The position numbers were made by a program, and so were the translations under genes. Positions 33,501 to 46,080 of a stretch of 64,000 nucleotides of DNA are shown one piece after another. Numbering within the stretch: the first letter of the stretch is position 1; every line of letters starts with the position of its first letter. The notes beneath the pieces were generated by a model. It saw only the letters and a program-made list of their open reading frames with translations, did not search any database and had not been told where the DNA came from. Source of the stretch: Branchiostoma floridae (lineage: Eukaryota; Chordata; Leptocardii; Amphioxiformes; Branchiostomatidae); the NCBI RefSeq assembly GCF_000003815.2, contig NW_023365773.1:256882-320881 (forward strand), read 5' to 3'.

Positions 33501-33709
33501 ACTCCGCCCCTCCCCTCGCCACATACGGACCATGTCGCCCCTTTTTTGCAATGTTTGGTGGCGACTTCGTGCTTCCTTTCTGTTCCTAAAATTGCAGCAA
33601 CGTTTCGCGTGTCTTACCTGCATAAATCATCGTAGTTGAGGTACGATAAAACGTGCAGAAGTGGATCTGAAGGCAGACTACAAATATTCAGGGACATGGG
33701 GGTCGCCAT
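27423..33709 (-). CDS. FBXO3: F-box only protein 3 (FBXO3), N-terminal and middle exons, partial gene
   Basis: Six minus-strand exons with GT/AG borders join in frame into about 218 residues. Order: F-box (residues ~9-45, LPSDPLLHVLSYLNYDDL), a helical linker (LGRYIKSYGVLYRTWARL), then an SMI1/KNR4-like region with RCSYRMHNGQKLVGPG and CLPLTLCIHTG. These match vertebrate FBXO3 colinearly. FBXO3 is the substrate-receptor subunit of an SCF (SKP1-CUL1-F-box) ubiquitin ligase. Vertebrate FBXO3 is about 470 residues and ends in an ApaG/DUF525 domain and an acidic tail. Neither was found between position 1 and 27423, so the gene continues off the window, is interrupted, or I missed short exons. The start ATG lies in an AAGATGGCG context. 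Identity is firm; completeness is not. Confidence 0.93.
28211..28292 (-). CDS. FBXO3: FBXO3 coding exon 5
   Basis: Acceptor cctcccacag above 28292, donor GTGAGG below 28211. 27 codons after a shared glycine: LMGCMSISNHMRSEYLLDLQ and a short tail, matching LLGSMALSNHYRSEDLLDV of vertebrate FBXO3. The acceptor and the first ~23 exon bases are repeated three more times upstream (28353-28580) as part of an 83-bp tandem repeat. Confidence 0.93.
28270..28580. repeat. 83-bp tandem repeat carrying the FBXO3 exon-5 splice acceptor
   Basis: Near-identical 83-bp units start at 28270, 28353, 28436 and 28519. Each contains, on the minus strand, a cytosine-rich tract, cctcccacag and the first ~23 bases of exon 5. 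The unit nearest the exon body is the functional one; the other three are acceptor copies without the rest of the exon. Confidence 0.92.
28671..28871. mobile_element. TA-flanked MITE in FBXO3 intron
   Basis: ACCTGGAATCCAGTCTACTG and its complement form ~25-bp perfect inverted ends, flanked by TA (28669-28670, 28872-28873). Confidence 0.85.
29160..29228. other. Short inverted repeat (hairpin) in FBXO3 intron
   Basis: aactgtcattcaacaaaa pairs with ttgttgttgaatgacagtt around a ~20-nt loop. It may be a tiny MITE; nothing else marks it as a microRNA precursor. Confidence 0.5.
29520..29634 (-). CDS. FBXO3: FBXO3 coding exon 4 (SMI1/KNR4-like region)
   Basis: Acceptor ttcttacag above 29634, donor GTAGGT below 29520. 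Encodes GATERELDEIEVKIRYPLPN followed by DVRCSYRMHNGQKLVGPG, nearly identical in its second half to the vertebrate protein (DYRCSYRIHNGQKLVVPG). Phase 1 in, phase 2 out. Confidence 0.94.
29734..29879. mobile_element. pogo/Tigger-like MITE
   Basis: CAGTAGAAGCCGTTTAATTG ... AATGAACTGGCCTCTACTG inverted ends, related to 22340-22500. Lies in an FBXO3 intron. Confidence 0.65.
30225..30248. repeat. GT microsatellite
   Basis: A run of about twelve GT dinucleotides in the FBXO3 intron. Confidence 0.85.
30441..30592 (-). CDS. FBXO3: FBXO3 coding exon 3 (linker)
   Basis: Acceptor ttctattcacag above 30592, donor GTGAGA below 30441. Fifty full codons with WRRHFKEQFKNLGRYIKSYG and HCPRLLTSIKG, colinear with the vertebrate FBXO3 segment between F-box and SMI1/KNR4-like region (DVGRYI, CPRMVLSLKEG). 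A small transposon (30625-30949) sits only 33 bp upstream of this exon in the intron. Confidence 0.92.
30625..30949. mobile_element. CAGGGCTCG-type MITE with 5-bp duplication, copy 1
   Basis: CAGGGCTGGAAATAC ... GTATTTCGAGCCCTG ends, flanked by CTAAG (30620-30624, 30950-30954). Interior holds repeated gtgcaggta/tacctgca motifs. Confidence 0.9.
31797..31886 (-). CDS. FBXO3: FBXO3 coding exon 2 (rest of F-box)
   Basis: Acceptor ccctcag just above 31886, donor GTACGG below 31797; phase 2 on both sides (codon AG|A). Encodes CRCTCKRLKELAGEDELW and a tryptophan-rich end, colinear with the second half of the vertebrate FBXO3 F-box (cysteine/arginine-rich, then the conserved LW). Confidence 0.9.
33618..33709 (-). 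CDS. FBXO3: FBXO3 coding exon 1 (F-box start)
   Basis: ATG at 33709-33707, 30 codons plus two bases, donor GTAAGAC at 33617-33611. It encodes the conserved F-box helix LPSDPLLHVLSYLNYDDL, which contacts SKP1 in this family. A second ATG four codons downstream could also serve as start. Upstream sequence has a GC-box-like gggggcgg at about 33733. Confidence 0.92.
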
Positions 33710-35600
33710 CTTGGTTCCGAGTCCGACCGAAAGGGGGCGGAGATTGCCGAAGAAAGGACCGTTGTTCACTTAGACATTTATGTGCCGTCCCTTCCACCCC
33801 GTGTGTCTGTTTGGTCAGACTTGATGTGTCTTATTGTGAGACACTTTCTTCTCAACTGTCTTAACTTTTACTCTTACTTTATAAATGTCGGGAAAGTTCG
33901 GAGACGAACGTTTAGAAAACTAGACCATCACATTAAAATTCTGGGGGTGGTTGTAGAATAAGGTCAAATAAAAATTCTACCTGTTGTACAATCATCAACT
34001 GATAAATGAAAATAAAATATCTATAACATTAAAATTTTATCAAATATAAAATGAAAGGAATTCTTTGAAAATCGAGTACAATGTCTTTAATTTTTCAGGT
34101 AAAATTATTTTATTTACCTCCCTATAAATTCAGTGCCAGTGGCGCACACGTGCAGCAATCCCAAGGTCCGCCATTTTGTTTGTGGTTATTTTTGTGTGAC
34201 TTTGGACAGAAGGTGGGTGGCTTTTCTACAGTATATTCCGTTCTCCGGGTCGGTCCTGGTGGCCCTCGTACTGCACACCATATGTAGACATGATGTACCA
34301 GGCACTTCACGAAATTTACAGGTGACTTTTAGCGCTGAAGTCCTGGGAATAACGCTGAAGGTTTTCAGGCGAAGTGGGTTTTTTTTCTGCGAGCACATCT
34401 GGTTCGTGTCATGCAGCGCTCGGATAAGAACACATCGTAAACTGTCGCGGTTTTGCATATTTTTGCTGTTTCCCACTAAACCCTAGGAATTCCTGCATTA
34501 TGTATTCCCTGATTAGCATTATCCGTATTCCCTGGGGTGTTTACACATAAGGTAAATTGTCGGGAAAGGAAAGTTTATTTCGTCACTAGAAGTCACAGGG
34601 GGCCGTGGCCATTGGTTCTTCCGGTTGCACGAACCTAATACGGCGGGCGCACTTCACCATATGGTAGACTCCTTCTAGTCTGAAATCTTAGACATTTCGG
34701 CTGTCTTGGGGGCTCTGTGTGCTGACAGGAACTGTTCCAGCTTGCCTCGTACTTGGTCACGTAGATTTTCCCCGGTTTTCAGACGTGTCTTTCGGACCCC
34801 AGCCTGCACATGGGAACGATGTCGGTCGCCACTACTATCACCAGTATGGAGTGAGTATGAAACTATCCGGCAAACAACGCCAGCTTTTCTACATTTCTGT
34901 CATAGTATATTCACAAACAACCTAACCGTTAGGCAGGCCGTCCATCTTGGGAAATTCTGGCAGCATTTCGGGGCAATTTTCGGGTTGGTTTCGGCCTTTT
35001 TCCAGGGCTTATCTCCAGCCGACTTCGGCAGGCATACCACTTCCAACCCTGCGTCAGAGAAAAACCCTTTCCCCTTGGCAAGGGCGTAGAGAAGACATCG
35101 AAAACAACAATTTCTGGCTGTCCTATTTTCAGGATAATGTATCAGAAATCTCGTGTGATATCTATCCTGACGTCAGTGTTATCAGGGGGAAGCATACGGC
35201 AGGGTTTCTGTGCCTGTATCCTGTTCCTGGCACCCTGGTGTTACTGCACATCCTGGCTGGCTTCCCTGTCACTATTGTGTGATTATGTACTGTATACAGC
35301 ACTGTTGTACTAAATATGATATGAATGAACAGTATATAGATATGGGGGATATTCAGTATCATGGCACCCGGGGCCAGCTGTAGGAGACGCAATGTCTGAC
35401 GCTCCCATTCACGCCAGAAACCGAGCTGCGTATGCCGTTACGTCCGCCCTTGTTTTCCATCCCCGAATATGAAATTTGTCAGCTTGTATTTGATTTTCTG
35501 CGAATGGCTTTCAGGGACTATTAGATTTGCATCGCCCGCAGATCCGGAGATAGGCGCAAATTTGCATCGCTGAGTGGCGGGATCGGAATGGGAGGAAAAA
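33710..35600. promoter_or_regulatory. CpG-containing unique region upstream of FBXO3, probable divergent promoter area
   Basis: This stretch is richer in CpG than its surroundings and free of recognised transposons. It begins at the FBXO3 start codon (minus strand), contains a GC box near 33733 and the candidate CELF first exon (34810-34850). Several open frames here are mutually overlapping and show no family motif, so I read it as promoter/5'UTR sequence. Inference only. Confidence 0.5.
34810..34850 (+). CDS. Candidate alternative first coding exon of the CELF gene
   Basis: An ATG at 34810 opens 13 codons (MGTMSVATTITSM) plus two bases, followed by a strong donor GTGAGT at 34851. Spliced to 48623 the phase fits exactly: GA|C, then AAG ATG AAC, giving ...SMDKMN, reminiscent of the ANKMN and SKKMN junctions of vertebrate CELF isoforms. 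The frame has a stop upstream at 34762, as expected for a first exon, and lies in CpG-containing sequence. No transcript evidence; a 13-codon frame plus donor can occur by chance. Confidence 0.35.
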
Positions 35601-38600
35601 GTGGGGAGAAATTATTTTGCAGGGCCACATTTGGAAGAATAATCAGTCCGCCTGCCCACCACAGCTGCTAGTGGAAGGTGACTTTTATCTGCTCTGTCCC
35701 TGTGGACTAGACAGGGGTCACTTTAACTAGACTGGTAAAAAATGCAGCTCTCACAGCTCAGTTTATTTTGTTTGATACAGGAGTCTGTTTAGATGAATGG
35801 GAGAACCACTAACTCCAGGTTCTGGGTGACTTAACAGCTTTCTACCCAAGCCAGGGAAAGTATTCGTGCTAATTCCCTCCCCTAAGGCAGTCTAATTTGG
35901 CAGTGGTAGGCCTGACCATTTCTAGTCTGTGGGTATCACCTGTTGCATCCAACCATTTAGAGTAACCACCTTTTTTGGGGGAACCCCTTTCCTTTTGTTT
36001 CGCTCTGTATTCAATTCCTGGTATAACACGTCCCTAGAAAAGCTTGAGATGTCATAGTTCATTGCCGGGTACCGCTACAAGAGGTTACAATAGGCTTCAT
36101 CCATTGTGGTTGTTTACATTTTACGGGTATTCCGGATTTTTCAAGGTCGCTGCACCTGAAAGGGTACGGGCCATTGAGCAGTATTGTCGGTGTGTTATTG
36201 GTAATGCCTGGAAGCAATTGTGTTATAGACCACCGCCGGTCCCCCGTTGTTCACCCCATTTATTAGCTGTGTTTAAATGGAACATTATTGCTCATATTGA
36301 TTTATTATTTCCAATGGGAAACCCAATTTTTCTTGCCATTAATTCGGTCTGAGGTGGGAGGTAGCCAGTATAACTGCTCTAGGTACCCAGTTAGGCAAGT
36401 CCTTAGGTATAATTTTATTGCATACATATCAGCTAATTTTTCATCAGATCAATTTTAGACCTTCGTGCATGGCATACATGTAATTTTTACCTTCAAATAA
36501 ACTCTGGTTAAATTGTCTGCTCCCTTCAGGCAATCCCAAATATTTTGTTGACGGATTCATTATTTATCCTTTTTCCTTTGTCCCAACACGAAAGATCCTG
36601 TTTCTTTGTCCTGTATATGGAAATTTCAAAGTCTAGCCTCGCTTAATTTGAAAATACACAGCTGTCCCTTTTGAGGGTTTCGTAGTGTGCCCTTATGTTA
36701 TGAATATCCATATGCTTATATGTGACGCAGGCTGCCCTTTTATATCTGCCTGAATTGTGCTCAGTCGGTGTGCGAATGCGATGCCATTTTTCCTCCAGTA
36801 TCACAGGAAATCGCAACATGTCTACCACGAGTCCCAGCAACAGGTCTGTGTGTTTTCTTCTGCGTGTAACGTGAGGTGTAAGATGTCTCAGGCTTGTCTG
36901 AAGGAGGGAGGAGGATTCTTGTTTATTCTAAGACGTCGGGGAAGGAATTGAGCGTTATCTGTACCTAGTAATCTGTGTCTGTGTAGTTGTTAAATATTCC
37001 ATGATTTTGGGTTGAATAATTGAATTACATCAGAAGCACTGGCCCTAACTAGTCCTCATGTTTAGTTTATAAAACATAAGTGTGGTTAGGTAAGACAGGG
37101 CCTGTGGGACCGGTATAATTTAGATAAGGAGGGCTAATGTAGTCATGTGCGTCAAAACCCGACGTGACAGGCGGCTATTTGTGAGGAGGTGTTTTGCTCT
37201 TCATGCGTAGCTGTGAGTTGAAGAGTGGCTATTGCTGGTACTGAGGGTTTGTCAAGTCTCTATATGAAACGTCAGGTGCGATTTTCCCTAGTGAAATGCG
37301 CTTCTTCTAGAATATCAATTGTCCAAACTGTTGCAAATGTTTTGCCAGGGTTTGTCAAGCAGAGTATTTTTGTATATTTTTCTTTTTTTATGTTGGAGGA
37401 ATATATTGGCCTATTATATTACCATCTATTGAACTAGTACAGAGCTGCTGACATTTTGTTGTTGCTTTCCTTAACTAGAATAGTGCAAGTACTCCTCTCC
37501 CTCAAAAATGTCAGTTTTGTGCCTTGGGAATAAGGTGCAATGTAAGGTAGAATTTTTACTCTATATGATTTGATGGGGCTGGATATACTGGGTGGATGTG
37601 CCCTTTTGTGTATCCAAATTGGAGCTGTGCACATAATTTTTGACTCTTGGTACAAATGTATACGGAATGAGCTGTTGATTTTTATCAACCTAGATATTTA
37701 TAGGGATATGTATGTAAAGGCCTTATTTTATACCAGTGTACAGCATATTCTTTATTTTTGGAAATAACATAAAATTTTTGGATTCAGTCTTTTAAGAAAG
37801 GCAGCAATGTTTGTAATACAATTTTTATACCCTTTTACAATTTTTAATTTCTCATTGTGCACCCAATTTTTATTCTGTGCACCCAAATTTCTAGCACCTC
37901 TCCCCACAGACATGTATTCCCAGTCCTGTATTGAATGTTGCCATTACTACCTGTCTGTTCAGCAGTCCCCAGGGCCTGACATGGATTTCTGAGTCTTGAT
38001 TAATTCAACATGTCACCTGAACGCCTCCAGGTGGCTCCTGCGCAGATCTGTTACCATGGAAACTGCTGGGTGTTTGTTAATTTGTCTCCCCCAGGGTTAG
38101 ATAAGGTGGATGATATTACAAATCTCAGCTGTGCATATCTAATATTAGATATTTATTTCATCAGGTCACCATCTCTCGATTTCAATAAAAGGTTTCTGTG
38201 AAAAAAACAGACAAAATGTGATTTTAGATTATTACTAATATTAGATGGGCTGATAGTTACAAGCACAGAAATTGTATGGGCATTATTGCTATATCTGGGA
38301 CTTTGATACATTTTTCATTTTTCCTTCTTTTGAGCCAAAAGTCAATTACAAATTTTGGATTTTTGAGCAACATTTTTGAACCAGACAGTGTATGAACCAG
38401 ACAAGAATAAAAAATGATTGTTGACCTGTCATTGTTTCTAATTGCTAAAATGTGTATTCTTCGATAAGTTTGATAAAGATTAAGATATATGTAAATTAAT
38501 TTATTTTTGTGGGGAATAATTTGCAGGAAGAAGGGGAAAGGAAGTTTTTTAGCGTTTGAGGCTCACGGTTGAAACAATTCTGTAGTCTAGTAGAAATACT

Positions 38601-41600
38601 GCCAAAAGCTTGAAATACAAAACTGCCACAAACATTTTAAGATCCACAGTATCAGGGTTGAAAACAAAGCCTTCCTGCTGACAAATGTTACAGATCTAGA
38701 AGGAAACCTGCAGCCAGGAAACTGTTCTTATCTGTAGCTACAGCTGTGGTGGTAGAACAATGGGTTTCAGTGGTCAGGGGTTCCAGTCCCGACCTAAACC
38801 TTCAGGTTCAGATCCCCGGTTTGCACGCAACTGGTACAAGTTGAAGTTCTCCAGGGAGATAGCCTGGATGCCAGACTGTAGGCAGGGCCTATACACTAAT
38901 ACAGACCAGCTCCTCAAGAAAATTTTACCATGGGCCTTAGAGTATCTAACTAAAAGTGGTAAAATTTTCTTGTATGTTGGCCCTATAGCCAAGAAGGTAG
39001 CTTGTGTTGTGTAGGCCCTGGAAAGTCTAGCATCCAGGGTATTAGATTCAGAGGGTCGTTTTTGAGTTGTTGGCTCTATACTTGAGGAGACCCATACCTC
39101 GAGCATGATAAAGAAGCCAGCTTATTTTCCCTGAAAAAAATAGTTTTACTCCATATCATTTCTTGGGTGAATTGACAGTTCTTTACAGCTTGTTTGTATG
39201 AAAATGAGTTGTTCAGCAGACTAAATATCTTGCAAAAAAAAACAACACACCTATCAAAAAGAGACGGGGTGACTAGTTTGCTTTACTAGCTTACGATTTG
39301 ACTGGGGTGGACCAGAAAGAAGGAAGATATGTTTATTTCCTTATCTGATTTTGAAGGAAAGAGTGGAGTTAGATAGTTAGGATGAAATGTGTCAGCAGTT
39401 GAAGATTTCACAACCGCCAAGTAGTCAGCTTACAAGTAATCAGCATGTTGAAGGGGGTTAGAAGAAAGGAAATGTTTATAAACACTGCTCTGTGTCAGTC
39501 TTTAGCGGTTTCCTATTGTTGGTATGTCTAAGTCAAAGGCACTGCAGACAAAGGAAAGGTGTGTTAGAGAACCCAGGTACAGGTGAACAGGTCAGGGCAG
39601 GTGAATTACACACAGGTGAGCACAGGTGGAAATGTGATACCACAATTTCACTTTCTAATGTTGTCCTTGGATTGTGGCTAAATCATTAGATTAGTTGAAT
39701 GCATTGTTTCAAACATCAAAAAACACAAAGGAGAAGTCTGTATAGTTGTGTATTTTGTAAAACAAATATATTCACATTTACAGGTATTGAGACAAAAGAT
39801 GAAACAGTAAATTGAAACACTCAAAAATGCCTAAAATGCTATTGTCTTGAAGAGGTCCATACAAAAGACAAAACCCTTAGAAATGTCTCAAAGTGTGAAA
39901 TTGTTCTTGTCTTTGCTAGTTTAGCCCATTTGAGTGTTAATTTTACCAAATGTTTCCCATTTGTTATGAAAAGAAGTTGTTTGTTCAGTGCCAGCAGGAC
40001 CATTGTTCCAGTCAGACCCACATAATAAAGACAAATCATGGCACAGAGGCAGCATGGTTAGATCGGTCACAGCCCATTTGGTGTATTGACATCAGATTGA
40101 ACCCTTATAAATTTCCTTCTACTCGATTTGACAGGTAGCACAGGCTTTGCTGTGAAGTTATAGATTTACCTTCTTTTATCTACTGAAAAATTAAGTAAAA
40201 TTAAATAAAAAAATAAGTAGAAATATAGCAAGTTTTATTGACACTACAAATAGTACAGTGACTCTTGTATGGTCAAGTATAAACTACAAAACAAAGGTGA
40301 ATACAGAATAAATCTTAAAACTCTACTAACTAAACAATTTCAATTTAGGATACGAAGAAAACCTCTATACAATCAGGGCATTAGATCACATGTTTCATTC
40401 TTGTTGGTAATACTTGAATGGCTTAAAACGAAGAACAGTAAGAAATCAGTGAAAAGACTAAATGTTGAAAGTTATGTATTTAGCACAGATGGTGTCCTGC
40501 TAGTTAACAGTTGACATTGTTTGTGTAGTTTATCTTCTGCATAGGTGACCTCAATAACCCCCTAATGGGGCCTCGAAAAGTTGGACATGGAAGAAGTTCA
40601 GCTGTTTTCTTGGGCCTTCTACTAGCAACTGGGCCATTCATCGCTAGATTTGAGGTTGATATTTTGTTCAGCTAGCTAATGCCTTTATGATTTTATCAAC
40701 GTCTTAAATGCCGTTTTATTGTTTGATATATCGGTAAGTACAAAGTAATATTAATATTGGATCAATAAGCGTTAGATCCGGAGAACATACCTGTTACCTG
40801 TCCACCTGTAAACACACCTGTCCACTTCAGGTGTGCAGGCCTTTGATGTGTACTGGAGCAGGTGAGATGGTTTACCTGACGTCACCTGCGGCTGAAGGTT
40901 TGTTGACAAAGTAAATACTGCAGCGTTTTGTTCAACCTCTGATAATATTGATCTAAGGTAGCTGTTTGGAAAAGTGTAGCCAACTGGATTGCTACTTTAT
41001 ATAAATTGTAACAATGTACAAAGGTATTTTTTTAGAATGACACTAACAAAGTATATTTGTCCATATATCAAGGAGAGGAGTTTGATAAAACTAAATGAAC
41101 AGAATTCTGGAGTAGTCTTGATTAAATCTTATTAGATAATCAATTGTAGCTTATGGTTTGAACTAAAAATAGCAACATTTCAAATTAGATTCAAACAAGG
41201 AGTTGTTCCTCTTTTCAATCTCCTTGATTCAAACAAGGAAGTTACGAGAATTGTTGAGGTCAGGGAAAAATACATTTTTAACATTGCAGTGATATTTTTT
41301 TTAACGCAAAACCCCTTTCATTCGTCCCAAAGTCTCCCTGTACTGTACCGATTTTGCTGAGATCAGCACTTTGTTTAGGGGGGGGGGGGGGCGTCTTCGT
41401 TTAGACTGGAGCTTCCCTATCTAATCTGCCACCCTCCCCTGCCCTGGACTATCTCATTGTGCCTGGAATGTTCCCCACCGCTGCACTGTGTATTTATAGA
41501 GTACAAGAATGTACACAAACCTACAGGAGGGACCAGCACCAGATTGCAGCCTGGAATAGTGAAGTGGAAATTCATTTTGGGGGATAGATGTACTGGTAAA

Positions 41601-42304
41601 CCTATGCGCAAACTACAGGAGAAGGATGTAACGTACTTGTTAAAGTCCGCAACACCTTAGAAACAAAACTTACAGCCAGCCTTTCTTCAGAACTTGAATT
41701 CTATACCTAACTTGAAAATTTCAAACAAGAACTGGGTAATACAAAAAAGTTTTTATGATTGTATTATTTCTTGTTTATGCTTGGATGTGAAGAAGACTAT
41801 ACTATGTACACACATTATCAAGTGTAATACATTATTCTAAATTACATATTAAAAAGCAAATACTGCACTTGAGGATTGAGTTTGGACAGTCTTGTGTTAT
41901 CGTCTTCTGTTAAAAGGATTTTGGGATTGAAGATTTCCTCAAGGATTTTGTTTATACCAACTAAATTTCTGCCCTGTCAATTGTACCTGTCTTTAATGTC
42001 GTGGGTCCCTTTAAAAGTATCACATGTCAATCTTGAAGATTTAAATAAGATATCATTTTGATGGAAGAAATATACACAGATAAATAAACACTGTCAAAAA
42101 AGTGATTCTTGTGCAATTTCCATCCCAACGGAATCTACCAATAACATTAGTTCATGTCAGATAGCAAGTTTAAGGAAAACAACAGCTGGGCCATGTCTTA
42201 GCTCTGGATCTTGGCTCCATTCCTTTAAGTCTCCTGACAATACTTGTATATTTCTGGCAACCACCTCAGATATTTGCTAAGCTGTTATCTGGAAAGCAGC
42301 CATG
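35601..42304. other. Intronic/intergenic DNA, no gene recognised
   Basis: AT-rich unique sequence with scattered short open frames lacking family motifs. Contains an inverted-repeat element near 38870-39065 (cctggatgccagact / agtctagcatccagg), a poly-G run near 41378 and an X-box-like site at 38050. If the candidate first exon at 34810 is right, this is CELF intron. Confidence 0.7.
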
Positions 42305-42640
42305 CATTTGTGGGTTGGTTAGAGTATTATGTATACTGTACTACATGTAGGCACACATTTGTGGGTTGGTTATAGTATATATATATACTGTACTACATGT
42401 AGGCACACATTTGCGGGTTGGTTAGAGTATTATGTATACTGTACTACATGTAGGCACACATTTGCGGGTTGGTTAGAGTATTATGTATACTGTACTACAT
42501 GTAGGCACACATTTGTGGGTCGGTTAGAGTATTATGTATACTGTACTACATGTAGGCACACATTTGTGGGTTGGTTAGAGTATTATATATACTGTACTAC
42601 ATGTAGGCACACATTTGTGGGTTGGATATAGTAATATATA
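42305..42640. repeat. 51-bp minisatellite, about six copies
   Basis: Units with gtatactgtactacatgtag and gcacacatttgtgggttggt. The 51-bp period keeps frame, giving a spurious repetitive open frame. Confidence 0.92.
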
Positions 42641-45231
42641 TACTATATGCAGACAGACATTTGACGGATCAACTCAGACATTCAGAAACTATTTCATAAT
42701 GGAAAGACTGAAAGATGGGAAGATTGCAGTGATATAACTCGATGCGGCCTCGGTATTCGAATAAGAATCATAGCTTTGGAGATTGAATGTTTCCAAGTAG
42801 CTTGAAAGAAGCTCTCAATATATTTTCCTTGGTTGCTCTTTGCATAGACGTCAAAACTTTTGTCTGGGGTATTTCTGTTGGTTATTTTATTGACCGACTG
42901 TTGTTAAGAGCACTTGAAGTATGTGTGGTTTGGATCTCTGCATGCTTGCAAGGAGGGTGTGTTACACTGAAGGGTGGCTATACTTGAGGTAGGGTGGGCA
43001 CAGGTTTAGGCATTTCCACTGTATAAAAGGATAAATGTTATAAACATTTTATAAAATGTTTTAATCTGTTTTGCTTCTTCAGAATTGTGTCTTCTTCGCT
43101 CGTTATTTGTCCCAGGGACACCATTCCACCTGAAGTTTGTCAGCGATGCTGTGTAAAACACTTGTGTATACTGAGATTCTGGCAGTGACGTTTTCAGGAC
43201 ACACAGAACCAAACAGTCGCAGTTGACGTAAACACAGCACCCCTTCTGATAACACGATGGGACAGACGCACTAAACAACTGGAGCTAAGATATAGAGTCT
43301 TTAATAACATAAACAAGACTTGAAGTTTTCTTGAAGGAAAGTAGAGAGTGATAAGACGAGACAACTTGTCCAAGACAAGAGCAGTGGTTCTACCAGGCAG
43401 TAGCTTTAGCTCAGCTGCAGTTTATTGCCTGAAAATATGTTTATCACAAACATGAGTGTTTTAGTTGACTGTTCGTGTGCAGGGTGGTCTGTATAAAGCC
43501 ATAGGTAGCTCGAGCCTTGATCTTGGGCATCTGCAGCTGAAATCATAGATTTGGAGGCTCAATAAGATTAAATAGTTAGGGGGATGTTTCACAATGTATT
43601 GTCATATTAGTCATCATTCTTGTGAAAATTAGATCATAATCATGTGATAATTTGCATGGCATCAATTATTGTTAGAGATTTTATGGAAAAAAGAAATGGA
43701 CAGGGCTGGAACAAAATGTGTGCAAGAAAGCGAAGAAAAACAAAAACTACTCCCGGCCCCCCAAAAATCAGATAATAATAAATAAAACCTTGTCCCTCTT
43801 TTCCCCCTACCTTTCCTGCTTTGTACTGGAAGAATGCTAAACATGGCAGGTGTATTATAAACTACACCTGTACTGTTACACCTGTGCTGATGTGTGCTTG
43901 TGTACCTGTGTATTGTCTCTGTGACGTTGGTCGTGTTTCAGGTATGTCTGATGTGTGTTTAGGTGTGCTACATTACAGGTGAATAGACATGAACGGCAAT
44001 GCTTACACTGGGACTAGGGCAAGGGTAGAAATACACCTTGCATTTACATTGGGCAAGGGGAGGGGTAGAAATGCACCTTCAGCCTTGTATTACATTGGAC
44101 AGTAGCCGTACGGCACTGTTTCCTCTTAGTTTTATAAAGTCAGTGTGTTTTATAAAGTCTTGTCAGTATCTGTATCTATGTAACCGGTATAACTGCCCTT
44201 AGCATAACATACCAGCTTCTGTATCTGTGTTATAAAGTAGTAAAACTGCCCTTTAGTGCAATAAACCAGCTTTGAAGGCAAGTAGCGCAGCAGCTAGTTA
44301 TATTCCACTGAACACCCTGTCACACCTAACTCTACCACATCTAACTGTTAGCACTGAAACCACGAGGATGCTGCTACAGTACTTTGTGGCAAAGAGTTTC
44401 GCTAAATGGTGCAATGTAGTTCCGAAAAGTTTTTGAATACCTCGATTCTAGTTTGGTAGGTTGAAGGCATGACTCTTGTACTTTTCTTAGCTGGTATTAG
44501 GAATTAAGACGGTACGTCCACTAGTTGTCATTTTGTACATCATGCGTAGTCTGGTCATCGTAATTCGTATTGTCCAATATTCCCTCCCATAGATCTGATG
44601 TCCCCAAATGCCCTTTTGTCTCCCTGTGTTGATGTTGAATCAATTTGATGGGAGGATTTATTTGCGCAGAAAAGCAGCGTGCAGAATCGAGTTAAGGAGA
44701 CAGAAGGGTGACCAGAAATGGGATTTCACAGCCGTGCAAGGCTGCTACCGTGAGTGAGCGATGGAAAATGTAATGTACAAGACTGGAAAATGTCTTAGAC
44801 TTAGTTATGGTGACTAGATATTACTTCATAAAGAAATTACTGTGGTGATTCATATTTGTTAATCAAAACCCGTGCAGTGTGACAACCCAATGTACGTGAA
44901 GAATTTGGTCATAATAGACAGATATAGTCACTACAGACAGAATATGGGGAAAATTATCTAAGACAGCATCCATCCACTACTAAGTACACAAGTTTGACTG
45001 TATGTTTTGTCCTTCATAGTTAAGAAACCATGAAAAGATATTAAAGGTTGACAGGGCTGCTGTCAATATGAAAATTAGTGGAAACGCACGTAGTTAATTT
45101 TATTATGTGTGCCATTTATAATGCAGTCAGTCCTGATTAGTGCACTGTGGAATTTACAGTCATGTTCAATAAATCATTGATCAACATAAAAATTGACATC
45201 TCATATTTAATGGGGCTTGTATGTTATTGAA
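42641..45231. other. Non-coding stretch
   Basis: Low-complexity duplications (for example ccagctt/ctgtatctg repeats near 44170-44270) and no recognisable gene or transposon. Confidence 0.65.
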
Positions 45232-45589
45232 AATGATTAGCCTTGACTTGTGTATCAGAATAATGGCTTTTAATCAATAGCCATAACTCTTACTGTGTGT
45301 GTGGGGGGGGGGGGGGATTTAGTAAAGACAAAGCTAGGAAGGTTGGCAATTTTACCATGTTTGCTCTAAAATTGTTACGAAAACAATTGGTTGTGTAGAC
45401 GCCTCACACAGAGAATTCAAGTTTATGTTAATTAAGAGGTTATTATATCGATCACTGGAGTTTATGTCTTTCTTAGAGAGGACAGAATACAATTTTTCCT
45501 GATCACCCACACATGTGAAAGTCAAACTGTAATTTCCAAGGCAATCCACCCAAATTTTTTATTAATCAACTCCAGTATTTGTCAAGAAA

Positions 45590-46080
45590 TGGAGAATCCA
45601 TATGAACTTTCAAGTCTGATTGCTGATCTCCAGCTGTCTCTGTCAAGGGAGTTGGCCTTTGCAGATTCAGCTTGTAAATACAGGGCTCGAAATACCACCT
45701 GCATATGCAGGTTAGTGCAGGTAAAATTGGAGATGTACAAGTATTTCTGGTGTCTACCTGCACCTAACCTGCACTGGTCCATGTACTGGGTTTTACACAT
45801 AAATGTCCTATGATTTAGGTGTATATGGATTGTTATTAGCTGCATTGACTATTTCTACCTATAGAGTATAAAAGAAGAAATAATATCAATTGTATTCCGA
45901 CCAGTTTTAGTATGATCCATACTTCCTAAATTCAGAGTGGTGCAGGTAAAATTTGTCTGGTGCAGGTAATTTTCAATGTTACCTGCACCAGTATTTCGAG
46001 CCCTTAAATATCTGTCCTTGACATTGTCTAGTACCCATCTCCTCCTGGGGCGACCATGTGGGTTCTGGCCCTCTACAGAC
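45590..46080 (-). mobile_element. LINE C-terminal relic split by a MITE
   Basis: Minus-strand pieces GRPRRRWVLDNVKD (~46010-46075) and SAKANSLDRDSWRSAIRL (~45610-45670) are adjacent parts of the ORF family seen at 27001-27355, separated by the MITE at 45681-46005. Confidence 0.65.
45681..46005. mobile_element. CAGGGCTCG-type MITE, copy 2
   Basis: CAGGGCTCGAAATAC ... GTATTTCGAGCCCTT, flanked by AAATA (45676-45680, 46006-46010). Interior closely matches copy 1. Confidence 0.9.

Noticed and set aside
42329-42631. 100-residue cysteine/histidine-containing repeat protein
   Set aside because: A 51-bp minisatellite in frame; no splice sites or conservation signal.
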